Origin: Nothophaeocryptopus gaeumannii
Lineage: Eukaryota > Ascomycota > Dothideomycetes > Mycosphaerellales > Mycosphaerellaceae
Length of the DNA stretch: 64,000 nucleotides
Reading direction: 5' to 3'
Assembly (NCBI GenBank): GCA_031771865.1
Contig: JASISA010000040.1
Location: 620,001 to 684,000 of the forward strand
The position numbers were made by a program, and so were the translations under genes. Under the pieces are notes generated by a model, which was given only the letters and a program-made list of their open reading frames with translations, did no database searches and had not been told where the DNA came from. Positions 10,238-19,850 of the stretch are shown here, piece by piece. How positions within the stretch are numbered: position 1 is the stretch's first letter; every line of letters starts with the position of its first letter.

Positions 10238-11149
10238 TCAGCCATGTTCGTCTTCGCTGGGACCAGGGCAACCATCCATCGTCTCGTCCGGGTACCGATA
10301 CTTGCACCAGAAGCAGTAGAGGTACCTCTCGCGCAAATGTGTAAGCAGCTTCTCGAGCCTTTCTGATACCGGCAACTCCTCGAACTCATCAAGCTCCGGA
10401 TCCTCCTCATCCAAATCTTCTTCTACCTCCGTGCCAAAAGCAAGTTCATCATCCTTGTCATCTTCAGTATAGTCCGCTCGCCGAGAAAGACTTTGTTGCA
10501 GATCGTACTTCATGCGACGCTCTTTTTCTTTCTCGAGTCTCACTTTGACGAGCGGACGCCATAGAATGTTGACAGAGCGCAATGGCACATGCTTCTTTGG
10601 CTTCTTGGACCCGCTTTGCCCATTCTCATTTGTGTCGGGTTGGTCGTCCGTCTCAAAAGCCTCGAGAGTGCGCATAGCGGACCACATCTGAGCTTCCTGA
10701 CGTTTCTCCTCTGCCTCAAGCCGATTTCTTTCACGATACTCGTTCTCATCCAGCTTGACTTTCTTCTGCTGGATATTCATGGCATCTGCAGCTTCACGCA
10801 GCCTACGCTTCTTGTCGCTTTCCATCCCAAGACCACCTCTATCCTCCTTCATCTGCAGCTCAATAGGCCGAGTTCTGGCGCCTTCAGTCTTGCCGAGCGC
10901 GCCACCTTTGAAACCCATCTTCGCCATCATCTTGGCGCCCTTATTGGAGCTATCGAGTTCGGTGGCAAGGCCAGTCTCGAGCTTTTGCCGACGTTCTTCC
11001 TCAAGCTCCAGCTTCGACTTGACCTTACCGCGCTCCGCCGCTTCTCTCTTCAGACGTGCTGTACGTTGTAGTGAAGTTTCTTTCTTTGCGGCAGGCTTGT
11101 CCTCGAACGTCATTGAGAGGTAGTCATCCTCGTCATCCGAGCCGGCCAT
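10238..11149 (-). CDS. G-patch domain and DUF4187 protein (GPATCH11-like)
   Basis: Single exon, 303 aa. I choose ATG 11149 (MAGSDDEDDYLSM) because family members begin with this acidic stretch; the 44 codons upstream look non-coding. A lysine/arginine-rich coiled coil is followed by a G-patch around residues 75-110 (MGFKGGALGK, GGLGM), more charged helix, and a C-terminal DUF4187 segment with CFWCKYRY and CPGPSEDEH. G-patch proteins commonly activate DEAH helicases; the human GPATCH11 relative is linked to centromere/kinetochore and RNA processing, but its role in fungi is uncertain. The 3' end lies directly against the truncated permease on the opposite strand. Confidence 0.88.
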   Translation of the reverse strand: MAGSDDEDDYLSMTFEDKPAAKKETSLQRTARLKREAAERGKVKSKLELEEERRQKLETGLATELDSSNKGAKMMAKMGFKGGALGKTEGARTRPIELQMKEDRGGLGMESDKKRRLREAADAMNIQQKKVKLDENEYRERNRLEAEEKRQEAQMWSAMRTLEAFETDDQPDTNENGQSGSKKPKKHVPLRSVNILWRPLVKVRLEKEKERRMKYDLQQSLSRRADYTEDDKDDELAFGTEVEEDLDEEDPELDEFEELPVSERLEKLLTHLRERYLYCFWCKYRYPDETMDGCPGPSEDEHG

Positions 11150-11836
11150 TGCGGCGTCAGACAATGCCCAGAAGCTAGTATGACAAGTCGGGCAGGTGCT
11201 TCTAAAAGTTGACTGCGGTTCATCTGCATCTGAAGGTCGATGTCCTCGGTCACGAGCAAGGATTCGGAAAGCCGTCGGCACGGAAGCAGCCGCACCGAGC
11301 TGAAGATGCAGGTACGCAGGCAGGGCAGGTATCTTGCCAAGTCTTAGCTAATGAGCGAAGTTGAGGATACCTCGGCGACTTGACTGAAGATAGCCATTGC
11401 TGCGCTCAGCCTCCGATACTAGATGGATCGCGAACATTACCCATTCCATTGGTCCTCGAAGATGACAATTGCCCAAGACAACATGACCCGCTGACGATTG
11501 GAGCTTTGACCAAAGTCCTGCGCGGAAACAGCCCGGCGGCCGCTTTGGCATCATTTAACCAGTCTTAGGAAGCCGTCCCACATCGTCGACCTCTCAAACC
11601 GTTTATTATGCGTCTTTTTGATGCCACTCAATGGCGGCCAAACACCGTATTAGGCTGGTGGGACCTCGTTGCTCTGGAGCAGAGGATGGAAGCTTCTGTT
11701 GATGCCGTGATCGAGGTCAAGGAATAAGACGAACACAAAAGAAACATGTGCCCATCGACTCCACGAGCCTCTCTCTACTTCATCTCACCCCGTCTCCCTT
11801 CTCAAGCCGCTCGCTTTTCGTCGAACAGCAAGCATC
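11150..11836. other. Intergenic region between divergent genes
   Basis: About 690 bp between the starts of the G-patch gene and the quinone oxidoreductase gene. The open frames here have no domain content. It must hold both promoters. A CT/TC-rich stretch just before the ATG at 11837 (about 11760-11830) is typical of fungal core promoters. Confidence 0.5.
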
Positions 11837-12667
11837 ATGGCACCAAAGATCGCAATCGTCTTCGTACGTTCATCCCAAGCCCACGACAGCTTCAATCCCT
11901 CAGCTTCGTTGCGGATGAGTTTGAAGAATGGCAAGGCTTACTTGTACTTCTAGTACTCCACCTGGGGTCACATCAAGCAATTAGCCCTCAAGGAGGCTGA
12001 GGGTATCAAGGCCACTGGTGGTACCGTCGACCTCTACCAAATCCCAGAGACCCTCTCCCAAGACATCCTGGAGAAGATGCACGCCCCGCCAAAGGACACC
12101 AGCATCCCAACTCTCGACAACCCGAAGACCCTCGAGCAATACGATGCTTTCCTCTTCGGTATCCCGACTCGTTACGGTACCTTCCCAGCCCAATGGAAGG
12201 CTTTCTGGGACTCTACTGGTAAGCCGACACGATCATTGGAGAAGCTGGGCAATGTTGACAATACCAGGCGGTCAATGGCAGACTGGTGCCTTCTGGGGCA
12301 AGTACGCCGGTCTCTTCGTTTCCACTGGCACTCTCGGTGGTGGCCAGGAAAGCACAGCTATCAACGCCATGAGCACCCTCGCCCACCACGGCTTCATCTA
12401 CGTTCCTCTCGGCTACAAGACCGTCTTCCCAATCCTTGCAGACATGTCTGAGGTCCGTGGAGGTAGCGCTTGGGGTGCTGGTACCTTCTCTGTAAGCTCA
12501 CTCTCAACCTTCCCACATGTTCAAAAAGAGTTCGATCGACTTACTGACTTCTTCTTCTTCCCCAGGCCGCCGACGGCTCCCGCCAACCTACTCCCAAAGA
12601 ACTCGAGCTCGCAACCGAGCAAGGCAAGGCCTTCTACAGCGCCGTCGCCAAGGTCAACTTTGCGTGA
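11837..12667 (+). CDS. NAD(P)H:quinone oxidoreductase, WrbA/Ycp4/Pst2 type (flavodoxin fold)
   Basis: Four exons: 11837-11863, 11954-12218, 12268-12491 and 12566-12667 (205 aa). The protein starts MAPKIAIVF and continues YSTWGHIKQLA, the FMN phosphate-binding loop. It has the family motifs FGIPTRYGTFPAQ, FWDSTGG, KYAGLFVSTGTLGGGQE and HHGFIYVPLGYK. These tetrameric FMN enzymes reduce quinones by two electrons in the cytosol and protect against oxidative stress; close relatives are minor mould allergens. The short form ends KVNFA-stop, like usual family members. The stop is TGA followed by CTAG, a known readthrough context, and the frame stays open for 70 more codons (see the next entry). Confidence 0.92.
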
Positions 12668-12880
12668 CTAGATGGCAGCGCGGCTGGGAAGCAAGAAACG
12701 CAAAAGCAAGTTGAACAACAACAGAATGGAGCTGCCACTGCGGGCGGTGAGAAAGCTGCTCCTGCGGAACAGCCTGGACAAACACAACAACAGAGCGGTT
12801 CCTCCGCACCTCAACAGATACAGGAGAAGGAGGATACCAAGGGACCTTGTGGTCTCCCATTTAAATGTGTTGTGGCTTAG
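12665..12880 (+). other. Predicted stop-codon readthrough extension of the WrbA-type gene, ending in a CaaX motif
   Basis: After the TGA at 12665-12667 the same frame continues for 70 codons to TAG at 12878-12880. The extension is Gln/Ala/Gly-rich and hydrophilic, then ends EKEDTKGPCGLPFKCVVA: a terminal Cys-aliphatic-aliphatic-x box with a second Cys five residues upstream. That is the arrangement of prenylated and palmitoylated proteins such as Ras. Part of this family in fungi is known to be lipid-modified at the C-terminus. The stop context TGA-CTA-G is the best-known efficient readthrough motif in eukaryotes. A splice that skips the stop would need a 19-nt intron (GTCAAC...CTAG), which is too short. 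Whether readthrough occurs is inference. Confidence 0.6.
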
Positions 12881-12990
12881 AGATACCAATAAATCGAGAT
12901 GAAAGTTGAAATGAAAGATATTTTGATGCGTCATCAATGATGCAGTTGTTCTATCTGACGGTGTTCATGCACATATCCAAGGTTTACGAT

Positions 12991-13056
12991 ATGCTCATGC
13001 TCATGCTCATGCTCATGCTCATGCTCATGCTCATGCTCATGCTCATGTCCATGTCC
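12991..13056. repeat. Hexanucleotide tandem repeat (ATGCTC)n
   Basis: Nine perfect ATGCTC units followed by two ATGTCC variants. It lies in the 3' intergenic space between the convergent quinone oxidoreductase and Zn2Cys6 genes. It produces a long Met-Leu open frame on the plus strand, which I regard as non-coding. Confidence 0.9.
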
Positions 13057-13171
13057 ATGCCAACAATGCCGACCTTTGTTCCATGCATCCCAAATGCTCT
13101 TGGTGCAATCAACGCTTCATGTGTAGAGCCCTCCATGAATCTATCCCATCATATCCAATCCCATCATAATC

Positions 13172-15353
13172 TCATACAGTCATACTACTCGTCCTCTCAC
13201 TCCCATCTCCCCACCCCCCAGCACCATCATACTCCATCTTCACATCCCTCCGCTCCTCCTCCTCGTCCTGCTCTCCACCACCTTCCTCCCACCTCCTCCC
13301 AATCCCCATATTCAGCTCCCTCGCAGCCCCCTCACTCGCCGGCTTCTCCGGCAAAGTACTCAAAGCCTTCCCCAACCCATCCAATTTCCCCAGCGCCCCT
13401 TCAATCCACCTCGCCTTCCTCATACTAACCGTCAACGTCCAGCGAAACTCATTCAATCGACAAGCATAGAAATGCGCTTCTTCTTGTCCAGGAGAAGTCG
13501 CCATGAGCAACGCGCCAAAGGTGCCTATGAGAGCGAAATTTGAGGATGAAGGGAAGAACCAGAATGCTTCTAAATGAGGAGGGGTGAGGCGGTTTGAGAA
13601 GTCGAGGGCGGAGATGAGGCGAGTTTTTGCGGCGGAGCGGCAGATGTAGAGGAGGTAGGGGTCGGAGGTCGCAGGGTCGAGGGACTGGACTATGCGGCGG
13701 TGGATGGAGATTTCGGTTGCGAAGTAGGCTAGGTGGAGGTAGCCTTGGGAGGAGAATGGTACGCCTTGGTTTGGGGTGACGGGGGTGGAGGTGGTATTGT
13801 CCATTTTACATTCAGTAGGAAGTTTTGCGAACCAGTCTTTTAGTTTGATTTGGACGGGTTTGGCGCGGTTCAGGACGAGTTGGGTGGAGTAGCGACCTGC
13901 GCGGGCGAATTTAGCTTTGGCGGTTTCGGAGTAGAAGGTATCGCAGACATCGGACATGATTCCCGTAAGCTGTATCATTTGCATAAAGACGACGCGGCCT
14001 TTAGCCTGTTGGTTATCGATTTCTTCATTGGGCGTTGGGAGGGGGTTGATAGTTTCGTCGAAGTCTTCTTCGGTGGGGAGAGGGACATTCCAGTCTGCGG
14101 CGTTGATGTGAGAGGGACGGCCGTACATGACGGCACTCCATTTGTCTTGCATGTAGAGTGCCCAGGCGAGGCGTTTTCGGAGAAGACGTTCCCAGCGGGG
14201 GATGGACCAGTCTGTACAGTCGAGGTGAAGACCGATGTCCTGTCCAAGAGCAACGAGTTGGACGGTTAACGTCCATGTGCTAGACTTGGCTCGTTGGAGT
14301 AGTAACAGTCCTGCTTGTAATGCAGAGATCTTGGGACGCTGCATAGCGATGGTCAAGCTGGCGATTGCAATATATTCTAATCGCTGCGCGTCTGGCATTA
14401 GATGTGATGAGGTCGCTGGGTCACTGTCCCACCAGGACAGTGCTAGCAGGTACATGGCGGCAAGCAGCGGAGGGTTGAATTGTCGGTCACCATGTTGGTG
14501 TCGGTCTAGGAACGCTAGCCTCTGAACGATCGGATAGCTTGGGTGAACGTTACGAAAGTAGATGTCGATCAAAGCAGGCCCATGTGATCCCACGACCTGC
14601 TCAATATCCGCAAGTGCACGTGCCTCGTCATCCGGTATGGGAACATCGGCATCAGCATGTGTGCTGAAGTACTCCGTCCGAGTAACCTGGCGTAAAGTCC
14701 CATTCTGAGACTCGGTCTCGTTCCTTTCGTTGAACGTCCCGAGCCCAATGAGAGAGGCATCCAGAGCTGTTGTCTGGCCAATGTACTTGCAATGGCTGTG
14801 GCGTTGCAAGCTCAGCGATTCATCTACGGCGAATGGCTTCCTCATGGAGGGCTGGCTGGGCAGTTGCAATGGACGTGCCTCAGTGATAGTGCGCGGCTGA
14901 CTCAGAGGAGTCGAAGCAATAGATGTGGGAGCAGATGAACGGGCGATAGTCGCAGGACTCTTCTTCATAGCACGCTCGGGGGAGGGCTTCGACCCATCCT
15001 CAAATGCCTTGCGCTTTCTGGGCTGTGCGTTCTCCACAAAAGTACATTCTTGTTTATGGAACTCGCATAGAACGCACCGACGATCTTCTTGCAGGACGCA
15101 CTTGGACTTTCTTCGGCGGCACCCTGTTACGAAGTTAAGAGTCAAGTTCGATGGTATAACGTAGTGAAGTCGACATACCATCACACGGTCGTTCTCTTCT
15201 AGATCGAGCAGGAGGTGTGCTCTGCTGTATTTGCTTCAGCACAGCAGGTCGGTTCTCCTTCCCTTCAGAAGGATGTCGGGGGGGAGACCATGCCGCGATA
15301 GGACGCGGCGAGGGTCGTGGGACCACTGGCGGAATAGCCATGACAGTGGCCAT
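13172..15353 (-). CDS. Zn(II)2Cys6 fungal transcription factor
   Basis: Exons 15353-15179 and 15123-13172, about 708 aa; the start could also be ATG 15341. The intron falls inside the zinc cluster: exon 1 ends RERPCDG and exon 2 starts CRRRKSKC, so only the spliced form rebuilds the six cysteines (C-x2-C-x6-C-x7-C-x2-C-x6-C). A basic linker PRKRK follows. The middle homology region runs from about residue 190 (IYFRNVHPSYPIV) through LAALYLLALSWW-like helices to MYGRPSHINAADW. It binds DNA as a nuclear regulator. The middle region recalls the Dal81/TamA nitrogen-regulator group, but I hold that only weakly. The C-terminus is Glu/Gly/Ser-rich. Its target genes are not evident from the neighbours. 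Confidence 0.88.
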
Positions 15354-16239
15354 GGTGGCGGAGCAGAGCCCGGAGAGACTGACGTAGTTCGTCCAGTTGA
15401 TAGGTGAATATGTAGATAGGCCGTTGTGATCACACCTGGGCGAGTGGCTGCTTCCGGATCCAGAAATGGGTTGTACAGCTTGATATGCAGTGGCCGATCT
15501 TGTTTGTTCGACTGGCAAACCGCGTGCCTCGGGGTTATCTCAGACGTGGAAGGGCAAAGCCAGCAATGGATAGGCTTATCAGCGAATAAGCAAAGTGATC
15601 AGTTAATACTAAGCGTGGTCTGAAGGCCCGCAAAGGGCGGCAACAAAGATGAGGTGGTTGAGGGTTCGGGGGGTCATTGGATCGACGTGGTGGCCAAATC
15701 CCTCACAGTTGAGCGATCATACTGTACACCTGGTCGTCTGCAGTAGCTTGGACGTGAATATACCTCTTCTGAGAACCTGTGCACGCGAGGAAGTCGTGTG
15801 CCTGAAGTACGACTCTCGCGCAGCTGGCAGCGCCAAGTCAGCATGCTGAACGACGTATCGCACCCGATCATCTATCACAGCAGTTGTGATGCGCCAGGGA
15901 GTAGGTCCCTGGGTTTCCCTGGTGCTTTTACGTACAATTGCCAAAGTATTTGTTAACAGAAACACCAGAAAGGCACGGCCTGTGGGAGGAAAGATAAGGA
16001 CAGTATGGGCCAATGAAACGAGAGCGATGTCAGAAATAGAGTTGAATAAGATCTCGCCAGATGCCGGAAACAGGCGCCGACGTACACCGAGTGGGAGGCG
16101 GCACCATCCGCTGTCCAACAAAATGGTAAATCACACCCCCATGATACTTTTGCATGCCAAATTACCCTCCACCCAGTCCTTCGAAGCCTGCTCTATCCAG
16201 CTATATAATTTTCGTGACTTAAAGAGGCTAGGGCAGGCG
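15354..16239. other. Intergenic region upstream of the Zn2Cys6 gene
   Basis: About 890 bp with normal base composition. Open frames on both strands (for example 15717-16121 minus and 15886-16242 plus) overlap each other and lack recognisable domains. The right edge passes abruptly into the CpA/TpG-depleted block. Confidence 0.5.
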
Positions 16240-16507
16240 TAGGCGGCACAAAGAGTAGACCTTAGCGTTTACCATTTCGTTGTCTATACCTTAGCGGCGT
16301 ATCTAAAGACTTCTAAGGCAATAATCGGCGACTAGATACTAGTACTAGCCTAGTGAAATCTAGTAAAAGACTGCCGATATCTTAGGTAGTTCCTTATGTA
16401 ATGAGTCTAAGCTATCTAGAATAGCGAGATATGTAATAAAATCGATATCCTAGCGGGCGTAGCTTCCTATACCTATTTAGAAATATAGGCGCGTAGGCAC
16501 GAGTTCT

Positions 16508-16640
16508 CTATCTATAACCTTAACTACGATCTTCCTCCTATAGCTAAAACCTCGGCTTTCGATTATAAATATATTACGCCGTACTTTCCTCTCCTAGGAC
16601 TTCTTTACCTTGCCGTCTAATCTATAATTAGTTGTATATT
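16508..16640 (+). pseudogene. RIP-mutated partial copy of the cysteine-rich secreted-protein gene (forward)
   Basis: This stretch aligns with 8495-8610 with almost only C-to-T and G-to-A differences. It covers the end of the promoter (ATCTTCCTCCTATAGC), the start region with ATG changed to ATA, and the signal-peptide codons (CTTTACCTTGCCGTCTAA, the last codon now a stop). It breaks off after the signal peptide and adjoins the inverted copy. Confidence 0.7.
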
Positions 16641-16864
16641 TAGTACTAAACGCTAAGTTGTATTTCTAGCTATAAAAACCTCTATCCTTTTTATATCTAG
16701 TTAGTTCTAGTCTAAGTCGCTTTAAGATCCTTAATTTACTTATATAATAATAGTTATAGACTTTAAACGCAACTATAGATTAGACGGCAAGGTAAAGAAG
16801 CCTTAAGGAGAGTAGAGTACGGTAGAACATATTATATTATCATCGAAAGCCGAGATTTTAGCTA

Positions 16865-16924
16865 ACGTAATTAGTAGGGAAGCTACGTAGATAGGGAAGC
16901 TATACATAGATTTCTAACCTACTA
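16865..16924 (+). repeat. Left terminal inverted repeat of the Fot1/pogo-like element
   Basis: This repeat contains two nested copies of TAGGGAAGCT. Compared with the right repeat, every difference is C-to-T or G-to-A, so this end has taken more RIP. Confidence 0.8.
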
Positions 16925-18651
16925 CCTTTTATCTATTACTATATACTTAAATATAGCCTATTTGTTAAAGTAAGCGGCTTAGATTAAAGCTAATATCTAG
17001 GCGGTAATCGTAGTATATAAAGGAAAGGAATACGACTCCGTTCGCGCTACTACTCTTGCCTTCTCTATACTAGCCTCTACCCTCCGAGCTCGCCTTACTA
17101 GTACTACTTCACGATCGTACGCCTACGAACCTACTTAGATACTTTTAAATGCCGAAGAGTCGATACTAGTACGATAGATATCGCGACTTTACCGGACTAG
17201 ATTTCTAATATCTCTAAGGTTACTTATAGAAATAGCTAAGGAAGTCCGCTAGTCCTACCTTTAGCTTACGTAGTTACTACTCTCTACCTTACGACTAATT
17301 AGTAACTAATAGACCTAGCGCTTCCGCGCGCGATACCCTAAGATCCAAGGCGTCTAGACATAGTAGATTAAGAGCGTACGACATGCTATAGTAAATACTA
17401 CTATAGTAAAGACGTAGTTTAATACTATCGCTAAGCTTTAAATCTAGTATTACTACCCCCCGGACTATATTTATAATATAGACGAGTCTAGATTTACTAT
17501 TAGTACAAGTTAGTTATTAAGGGTATTAGTTAATATCCGAGAGCAATTAAGCTAGAAGGTTATTAATAGCCGATAGGAGTAGATAATAGCGATTAAGTAT
17601 ATTAGTACTACTAGCGTTACAATTCTACTACTAGTTATTTTTAAGGTAAAGTACACTAATACGGCCTAGATACTAGTAGATACGCTACTAGACTAGAGGT
17701 TCTCAACAAGTAATAGCGGTTAGACGTCTAATAGCTATATATATAAGTAGCTAACTACTATTTTCGAGCTATCTATAAAGCTAACTAGCTAGGTATAGCG
17801 ACGACTTTTAGTTATAGACGGCTATAGTAGCTATATTACTACGAATATAATTTCGTACTATATAGAGTATGCGATTAACCTTCTAATCCTACTGCTATAT
17901 ACGTCGTACGTGCTTTAGCCGCTCGATATAAGCGTGTTCTCGCTACTAAAGCGCGCGCTTACTACTAAGACCGACGTAGCTTTACGACTCGACGTAGGCC
18001 GTATTGCACGTAGCGAGTAGACGCGTATATATATCCGCGTAAGGTAGTCCGCGCTATATTCGTTAAATATCCGCTCTAGCTTTAAAGCGACTAGTCTATA
18101 GCCCTTGTTACTAATCGTAGTACTTAAGAAGCTACCTATACTACGGGCTTCTTAGGCTTTAGAGCCGTATAATATAGTAATACTACTCGGTCTCGACCTC
18201 TCGCTACTTTAGAGTAATCCTCCGGATAGCATAGAGCTACGTAAGGTAAATACGTTATGTCTTACTACCGTTTAGAGCGCTACCGACCTCCTAACGCTAG
18301 TTGAGCGCTATATCTCTCGACTAACTTAGGCTTTAGAAGCGTTATATAGTAAGAATACTATACTTCGTATAGAGCTAATAAAGTAGAGGGAGCTACTTTA
18401 GACCTAGAAGAAACGAAATACGGGTAAGCGAGTCGCATTAAAGGGCAAGTTTATGTTTAGTATCTAAGAAGTGCTAGAGATAGCCTACGAGGTAGAGAGG
18501 GCGATAGCGGACAAAACTTTACGTAAGCGGCGCCGCACACAACCTATAGCTATAGAAATTAAGGAGTAGGAAGTTAAAGTACTCAAGAATGTATTTAGCG
18601 ACTCAGATTCAGACTACATTGTAGTGCGGCCGCGTGGGTCGAATTGAAAGG

Positions 18652-18711
18652 TAGTGGGTTAGAAATCCGTGCACAGCTTCCCTACCTACGTAGCTTCCCT
18701 ACCGATTACGT
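18652..18711 (-). repeat. Right terminal inverted repeat of the Fot1/pogo-like element
   Basis: Reverse complement of the left repeat over about 60 bp. It keeps several CA/TG dinucleotides that the left repeat has lost and is therefore closer to the original sequence. Confidence 0.8.
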
Positions 18712-18830
18712 TATAGGAGGAAGATCGTAGTTAAGGTTGTAGATAGATAACTAAAGCAAATACTGGAAGATAGTGGATATATATACTTACTTGAGGAAAC
18801 GTTAGTTATCGGCGTCAGTCTTCGAGCTTG

Positions 18831-19850
18831 GGGTCTTTACTAGGAAAGCTGTGAAAGGGCTGTTTCAGGCATTTGCTCTTGCGCGAGCCTTGCGCGGAGG
18901 CGGTCACTCACTACAGGCTGGGCCCTGCCGCTTCTAGCCGTGTACCGTTGTCTTTGTCACAGTCAAGGGGAGACCGACTTCAGCTTTAAGAGGCCTGTCG
19001 TTGTTTCGTCGTGTGTCTGTTACTCATCTCGTGTACAGTCTCGCTGAATTGACTCGTAGAGGCTGGCAGTGGATCTGGCATATTATCCTCCGGCTTCTCC
19101 CTCCGCAGGGATGTCGCACGTATTCCTGGAACCATCCACAAGGCTGATATTGTCGAGCTGATGACAAGACCGTCAGATTTCGTGTCGAGGCATCATTCTG
19201 GCTTTCGCGGATTCCGACCGAGGTGGTGAGACAAGCGGTGTCGAATGCTCCGGTGTTGCGCCAGTAGGGCAACGCGCGGAAGACGCGAAGTGAGGAAGCG
19301 AAGGTGAAGAGGAGAAAGTATATCCTCGAGGGAGGTTGGCAACCTTTAGAGCCAATTGTAATGTGATGGGAGATCTCGATGGTGTAATTCAGGTCCGACT
19401 GGAGGTTGGAAGGCGTTGAGGGAGGTCGTGCCAAAATCACAACATCTGGCTTGATTGAGATGAGGGGTTCTGTATGGGATTGCTTGGAACAACCAGGATA
19501 TCTGCCGAATCAACCACCCTCGTCTCCTCGCCACGCTTCTTTCCTTCCTATAGAAATGACACTGGCTGCTTCCTAAATTCCAGAGAGTCAGGCCTAGCGC
19601 GCCTGCCACCTCCCTTCCAGCTCCAGCCGAACAACGACTGGGCTACGACATCCTGAATTGAGATTCGAAGATTCAATAATACGATCCCAATTCAAAATTG
19701 AAGAAAACGACTAGACAGAGAAGATGTACAAAAGATCGTTTCTTTCATTCACTCTACATAAGGTATCCCAAGCAAAAGCCTGTCATCTAAGCCCTGTCGT
19801 CTTCGTTTTCTCATAAGAATATCACATTCGTCCATAGCCCAACTCACCTC
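18831..19850. other. Intergenic region downstream of sedolisin gene
   Basis: About 1 kb. Base composition returns to normal. The overlapping open frames at 19024-19609 have no domain content. A short AT-rich stretch near 19650-19710 contains GATTCAAT and AATTCAAAATTGA, vaguely like the ends of the MITE at 9282, but no paired ends could be found. Confidence 0.4.

Larger units (their letters stand above)
16865..18711 (+). mobile_element. Fot1/pogo-like DNA transposon (Tc1/mariner superfamily), RIP-inactivated, 1,847 bp
   Basis: Perfect-ended inverted repeats of about 60 bp (ACGTAATTAGTAGGGAAGCT at the left; the right end reads the same with C/G where the left has T/A) are flanked by TA on both sides (16863-16864 and 18712-18713). 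Inside, on the plus strand, translated fragments match pogo-type transposases: a DDE-domain stretch LLVIDGYSSYITTN and HTSHVLQPLD-like text (present as YTSYVLRPLD), then LKRAL, and near the C-terminus KGKFMFS, KRRRTQP and an acidic SDSDSDYIVV end. Length, TA target and transposase type agree with Fot1-like elements. There are many in-frame stops (TAG/TAA), so no active enzyme. Confidence 0.88.
16240..18830. repeat. RIP-mutated block (repeat graveyard)
   Basis: From about 16240 to 18830 CA and TG dinucleotides nearly vanish while TA, CTA and TAG abound and CG is kept. This is the result expected from repeat-induced point mutation (CpA to TpA on both strands). No long ORF survives. It contains two decayed copies of the cysteine-rich sequence found at 8.4-8.74 kb and one Fot1/pogo-like transposon. 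The damage weakens toward 18600-18700, where CA and TG reappear. The stretch 16240-16500 has no assignment that I can support. Confidence 0.85.
16641..18830 (-). pseudogene. RIP-mutated copy of the cysteine-rich secreted-protein gene (inverted), split by a transposon
   Basis: On the minus strand, 18830-18714 matches the promoter region 8400-8523, and 16862-16650 continues it through the start codon (ATG at 16830), signal-peptide codons, the intron and much of exon 2, up to about 8735 of the intact copy. The ninth to tenth signal codons carry G-to-A changes and a Gln codon is now TAA. The intron is slightly longer than in the 8.5-kb copy and ends with CTAAC-TAG, so it shows a clear branch site. 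A DNA transposon occupies 16865-18711, about 33 bp upstream of the start codon. Non-functional. Confidence 0.7.

Noticed and set aside
12640..12676. Possible 19-nt intron (GTCAAC...CTAG) that would remove the TGA of the quinone oxidoreductase
   Set aside because: Far below the minimum spliceable length in fungi; would also delete conserved residues of the domain end.
12672..12902. Separate plus-strand ORF starting ATG inside the WrbA extension
   Set aside because: It is in a different frame, Lys/Arg/Asn-rich and featureless, while the extension frame ends in a clear CaaX motif.
12937..13428. Plus-strand frame with long Met-Leu run
   Set aside because: Produced by the hexanucleotide repeat and by antisense of the Zn2Cys6 gene end.
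15717..16242. Overlapping frames on both strands upstream of the RIP block
   Set aside because: No domains or splice partners, and antisense to each other.
19650..19710. AT-rich stretch resembling the ends of the MITE at 9282
   Set aside because: Only short shared words (GATTCAAT, TTCAAAAT); no paired inverted ends or target duplication could be found.
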